Shown here one piece after another: positions 6,272-8,840 of a stretch of DNA of 8,840 nucleotides. The notes below the pieces were generated by a model, which ran no database searches, was not told where the DNA came from, and saw only the letters and a list, made by a program, of their open reading frames with translations. Made by a program: the position numbers and the translations under genes. The DNA comes from Clostridiaceae bacterium (GTDB lineage: Bacteria > Bacillota > Clostridia > Oscillospirales > Acutalibacteraceae): contig JAEDGF010000074.1 of NCBI GenBank assembly GCA_016297645.1, forward strand, positions 1-8,840, in the 5' to 3' direction. The stretch's first letter is position 1. Each line of letters opens with the position of its first letter.

Positions 6272-7144
6272 ATGGCAGAGGTCATAGGAGTCAAATTCAA
6301 AGAAACCGGAAAGGTATATTTTTTCGACCCGGCAGGTCAGTTTGTTAAAAAAGGTCAGCTCGTTATTGTCGAAACGGTGCGCGGTACCGAGTGCGGCGAG
6401 TGCGCTTCCGAAAACAAGGAGGTCCCGGACGAAAATCTTGTTCGCCCTCTCAAAAGCATTATCCGGATAGCCACCCCCGAGGATGAAAAGAGGCTTGCCG
6501 AAAACGGCGAAAAAGAGAAAAGGGCTTTCGCCATTTGCCAGGATAAAATCGCGCATTTCGGGCTTGATATGAAGCTCGTGGAGGTGGAATACACCTTCGA
6601 CGGCTCAAAGGTGCTGTTCTTCTACACCGCCCCCGAGCGCGTTGATTTCAGGGAGCTTGTAAAGTGCCTTGCAGGTATCTTCAAGGTTCGCATAGAGCTT
6701 CGTCAGATAGGTGTGCGCGACAAGGCGAAAATGCTCGGCGGAATCGGAATCTGCGGCAGACCGTTCTGCTGCAAGGAATTCCTGCACGAGTTCCAGCCCG
6801 TTACGCTCAGAATGGCAAAGGAACAGGGCATTTCGCTCAACACCAGCAAGGTGAGCGGAAACTGCGGCAGGCTGCTGTGCTGCATAAAGTACGAGCAGTC
6901 GTCCTACGAGCAGCTTCTTAAAATGACGCCGAAAAACGGCGCGATAGTCGAAACCGCCGAGGGCAGAGGTGTGGTCGAGGACAGCAATCTCCTTACGGGT
7001 ATGCTCAAAGTCAGACTCGACAACCACCCCGCAACCACCGCGCCGTCGATGTTCCACCGCAGAGATGTAAAGCTCCTGCGCGACGCAAACATCACCGTGA
7101 ACAAGGAAGAGCTTGCCGAGTTCGACGGACTCGAAGGTAATTAA
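6272..7144 (+). CDS. ricT: PSP1-domain protein RicT (YaaT)
   Basis: In B. subtilis RicT joins RicA and RicF in a complex carrying [4Fe-4S] clusters that promotes RNase Y-dependent mRNA maturation and affects sporulation, competence and biofilm through the Spo0A phosphorelay. This 290-residue copy has the PSP1 core (roughly residues 60-205) and the cysteine pattern GICGRPFCCKEF (C161, C166, C167) and NCGRLLCCIKYE (C198, C203, C204), keeping the conserved cluster-binding region. An extra Cys pair (C41, C44) lies in the N-terminal part. The C-terminal part (about 215-270) is a small beta-rich region ending in HRRDVKLL. AAGGAGG (6259-6265) is six bases from ATG 6272, giving a clear start 25 bases after holB. 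ricA and ricF homologues are not in this window, so whether the full complex exists here is open. Confidence 0.93.
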   Translation: MAEVIGVKFKETGKVYFFDPAGQFVKKGQLVIVETVRGTECGECASENKEVPDENLVRPLKSIIRIATPEDEKRLAENGEKEKRAFAICQDKIAHFGLDMKLVEVEYTFDGSKVLFFYTAPERVDFRELVKCLAGIFKVRIELRQIGVRDKAKMLGGIGICGRPFCCKEFLHEFQPVTLRMAKEQGISLNTSKVSGNCGRLLCCIKYEQSSYEQLLKMTPKNGAIVETAEGRGVVEDSNLLTGMLKVRLDNHPATTAPSMFHRRDVKLLRDANITVNKEELAEFDGLEGN

Positions 7145-7165
7145 ACCCAACAGGAAATAAAAACG

Positions 7166-7193
7166 AAATCCCGGCGAGGAATGCCGGAATTTT
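7166..7193 (+). terminator. Weak intrinsic-terminator-like hairpin after ricT
   Basis: AAATCCCGGC (7166-7175) pairs with GCCGGAATTT (7183-7192) with one C-A mismatch and a 7-base loop, and ends in only four T residues (7190-7193). It lies 21 bases after the ricT stop and could end the darA-holB-ricT transcript or only attenuate it. The T-run is short and no clear -35/-10 pair precedes the next gene (TATAAA at 7200-7205 lacks a partner), so partial read-through into the GH5 gene is likely. Confidence 0.5.
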
Positions 7194-7225
7194 CACACAT
7201 ATAAAATCTACCCGGAGGGCTGAAT

Positions 7226-8704
7226 ATGTCGGAATTTACAACAAAAGGTACTGCGTTTGTCGATTCAAAGGGCAGACAGCGCATTTTCAACGGCGTTAAT
7301 TTTGTATGCAAATCGGCAAAACCGGATGCCGACGGCGCTATCCGCTTCAAGACGGATATCACCGATGAGCTGATGGCGGAGCTTGCAAGAAACGGAATAA
7401 ACATCATTCGTCTCGGTGTTACATGGGAGGGCATTGAGCCGAAGATGGACGAATACAACACCGTCTATCTCGACGGCGTGAAGAATACGCTCGATATCTG
7501 CGAGAAGTACGGCGTTTACGCCTTTATCGACTGGCACCAGGATCTTTTCAGCTGCCACAACCTCACGAGCGGCGACGGCGCGCCGAAATGGGCGTGCGCA
7601 AGGTCGCTCGAAAAGCCCCACGACCCGTATCTGATTTGGGCGGAGGGCTACTTCGCGTACCCGGGCATTCACAAATGCTTTGACGCATTCTGGAACAACG
7701 AGCCTGTCTGCGGCAGAGGAATTCAGGACAGGTACTGCGATATGATCGCTTATACGGTTAAATATCTTTCGGGCAGTAATGCCGTGATGGGATACGATGT
7801 CATGAATGAGCCGTTCCCCGGCTCGGACGGCGGCAAGGTGTTCCGGCGGCTTGTCATTCGCGGAATCGAAACCGGACTTCTCTCGCGCAGGATAGACAGA
7901 AAGAAGATAATCGCCGACCTGCTTACAGGCAGAGTTATGGACGCTTTGAGCGTTGCGGACGACTCTCTCGTCTACCACCGCGTTATCGGCGCGGGAAATG
8001 AGCTTATAAAGAAATTCGATACGGAGAAATATTATCCGTTTCTCATGCGTGCCGCGCGCGCGGTGAGGGAAGCGGCGGACGGCGGAATAATCTTTGCCGA
8101 GAACTCCTATTATTCGAACCTCGGAATTCCCTACGGCGTCCCGGCGCTCAGGGACGAAAACGGCGGGAATCCGTATGATTTCGCGTTCGCTCCGCACGGC
8201 TACGACATAACGGTCGATACACCCCTCACGAACGAAGCGTCGCCGCACAGAGTCAATCATATTTTTGACGAGCATGAGCGCAGTCAGAAAAGGCTCGGCA
8301 TTCCGGTGCTTGTCGGCGAGTGGGGCGGAATGGTCGACGGCGGCGAAAAATATCCGGCGCTGGAATACCTCGTGGATAAGTTCGACCGCAACAAGTGGAG
8401 TCAGACCTACTGGCATTACATAAACAACTTTACATCGACGAAAATCGGGCGGATAATCTGCCGCGCGTACCCGATGGCGGTGGCAGGCGAGATAAAATAC
8501 TACGGCAGCGATCGTGTGCTGAACACATTTACGCTCAGCTACACAGGCTCGTCGGTTATAAAAGCGCCCACGGTCATCTATCTCCCGAGCGAACCGAAAA
8601 AAATATATTCGACCAAAAAATATACCGTAAAAGATACCCCGAACGGGCTTTTGCTCCAAGTTAACGCCGGTAAGGGCGAGTGCGTCGTAAAGGTGGAATT
8701 TTAA
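7226..8704 (+). CDS. GH5 glycosidase, endoglycosylceramidase-like, no signal peptide
   Basis: This 492-residue retaining beta-glycosidase belongs to GH5 (cellulase family A), closest in motif style to endoglycosylceramidases and glycolipid glucosidases. Visible features: RIFNGVNFV (19-27), NIIRLGVTWEGIEP (59-72) with the active-site Arg R62, IDWHQDLFS (101-109), GYDVMNEPFPG (189-199) with acid/base E195, APHGYD (322-327), VLVGEWGG (361-368) with nucleophile E365, and TYWHY (394-398). From about 420 a beta-rich C-terminal domain follows, as in that group. The N-terminus (MSEFTTKGTAFVDSKG...) has no hydrophobic segment, so the enzyme appears cytosolic, unlike secreted cellulases and most bacterial endoglycosylceramidases. 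GGAGGG (7214-7219) lies six bases before ATG 7226. The substrate is inferred only: glucosylceramide, steryl glucoside or another glycolipid or imported beta-glucoside is possible. A small frame overlaps its stop. Confidence 0.88.
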   Translation: MSEFTTKGTAFVDSKGRQRIFNGVNFVCKSAKPDADGAIRFKTDITDELMAELARNGINIIRLGVTWEGIEPKMDEYNTVYLDGVKNTLDICEKYGVYAFIDWHQDLFSCHNLTSGDGAPKWACARSLEKPHDPYLIWAEGYFAYPGIHKCFDAFWNNEPVCGRGIQDRYCDMIAYTVKYLSGSNAVMGYDVMNEPFPGSDGGKVFRRLVIRGIETGLLSRRIDRKKIIADLLTGRVMDALSVADDSLVYHRVIGAGNELIKKFDTEKYYPFLMRAARAVREAADGGIIFAENSYYSNLGIPYGVPALRDENGGNPYDFAFAPHGYDITVDTPLTNEASPHRVNHIFDEHERSQKRLGIPVLVGEWGGMVDGGEKYPALEYLVDKFDRNKWSQTYWHYINNFTSTKIGRIICRAYPMAVAGEIKYYGSDRVLNTFTLSYTGSSVIKAPTVIYLPSEPKKIYSTKKYTVKDTPNGLLLQVNAGKGECVVKVEF

Positions 8705-8790
8705 TGGAGCTTGACAGATACCCGACGCTGCTTTTCACGGCTGTTTATATGCTCGTCGTATCGGTATCGGGCGTTTTCCTCACCGTTTAG
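8704..8790 (+). CDS. Possible 28-residue single-helix membrane peptide
   Basis: ATG 8704 shares its A with the TAA stop of the glycosidase gene (TAATG), a common layout for translational coupling. AAGGTGG (about 8688-8694) inside the upstream gene could act as ribosome site. The 28 residues begin MELDRYPTLLFTAVYMLVVS and end in SGVFLTV: an acidic start and then one hydrophobic helix of about 20 residues. No family is recognised. It could be a genuine small membrane protein, the start of a longer gene broken by a stop, or chance. All three frames close shortly after the TAG at 8788, so a simple one-base shift does not restore a long protein inside the window. Confidence 0.3.
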   Translation: MELDRYPTLLFTAVYMLVVSVSGVFLTV

Positions 8791-8840
8791 GCTGACGGGA
8801 CTTGAACCCGTGTCGGTTTTGACCGGCTGATTTTCGCTCA
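8788..8840 (-). tRNA. Partial tRNA-like 3' half with long variable arm (window edge)
   Basis: On the minus strand ACGGG-TTCAAGT-CCCGT (8811 down to 8795) is a perfect T-arm: 5-bp stem and 7-base loop with TTCAAGT. Upstream of it CGGT-CAAA-ACCG (8825 down to 8814) forms a 4-bp hairpin like the extra arm of class II tRNAs (Leu, Ser). The seven bases after the T-arm would be the acceptor 3' strand (CAGCCTA, then A) with no encoded CCA. The visible anticodon-side sequence does not give a loop with U at position 33, and the 5' half lies outside the window, so identity is not assigned. It could be a decayed tRNA, or on the + strand two tandem hairpins ending in TGATTTT that terminate the glycosidase transcript. 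Confidence 0.4.

Noticed and set aside
7265..8659. Long (464-residue) minus-strand frame opposite the glycosidase gene
   Set aside because: It lies entirely antisense to a gene with intact catalytic motifs, has Arg/Val-rich composition typical of a shadow frame in GC-rich DNA, and matches no family.

Overview
The window looks like chromosomal DNA of a moderately GC-rich Firmicute, most likely an anaerobic gut-type Clostridium relative (Oscillospirales/Ruminococcaceae-like). This is inferred from three things: the consecutive trio darA (PII-like c-di-AMP receptor), holB (DNA polymerase III delta') and ricT (PSP1/YaaT), a conserved Firmicutes neighbourhood; consistently strong GGAGG-type ribosome binding sites; and the clostridial type of citrate synthase. 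All convincing genes are on the + strand.

Left part (1-1845): about 350 bases of non-coding DNA contain a GC-rich palindromic element, a decayed-looking direct repeat and a near-consensus sigma-A promoter. They lead into a full-length citrate synthase, followed by a gene-free stretch with a perfect 8-bp inverted repeat. Middle part (1846-4622): an unrecognised eight-helix membrane protein, an AEC-family permease with an unclear start codon, and a short QueG-like cobalamin/double [4Fe-4S] protein that lacks the usual C-terminal extension. The AEC and QueG-like genes are only 25 bases apart and are probably co-transcribed.

A 413-base gap (4623-5035) is dominated by nine head-to-tail copies of a 32-bp unit in two sub-types that mostly alternate. 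It is a minisatellite-like array, not a CRISPR. After it come darA, holB and ricT, with gaps of 11 and 25 bases, almost certainly one operon. They link c-di-AMP sensing, the replication clamp loader and the RNA-maturation/sporulation regulator RicT. Relative to Bacillus subtilis, yaaR is missing between darA and holB.

Right part (7145-8840): a weak terminator-like hairpin, then a GH5 glycosidase of the endoglycosylceramidase/glycolipid-glucosidase type that lacks a signal peptide. A possible 28-residue membrane peptide overlaps its stop codon. At the window edge, the minus strand carries what looks like the 3' part of a long-variable-arm tRNA, although the visible anticodon region does not fit cleanly. 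I do not see an obviously new defence or mobile system. The items most worth checking are the 32-bp array, the signal-less GH5 enzyme with its coupled micro-ORF, the truncated QueG-like protein and the tRNA-like edge.
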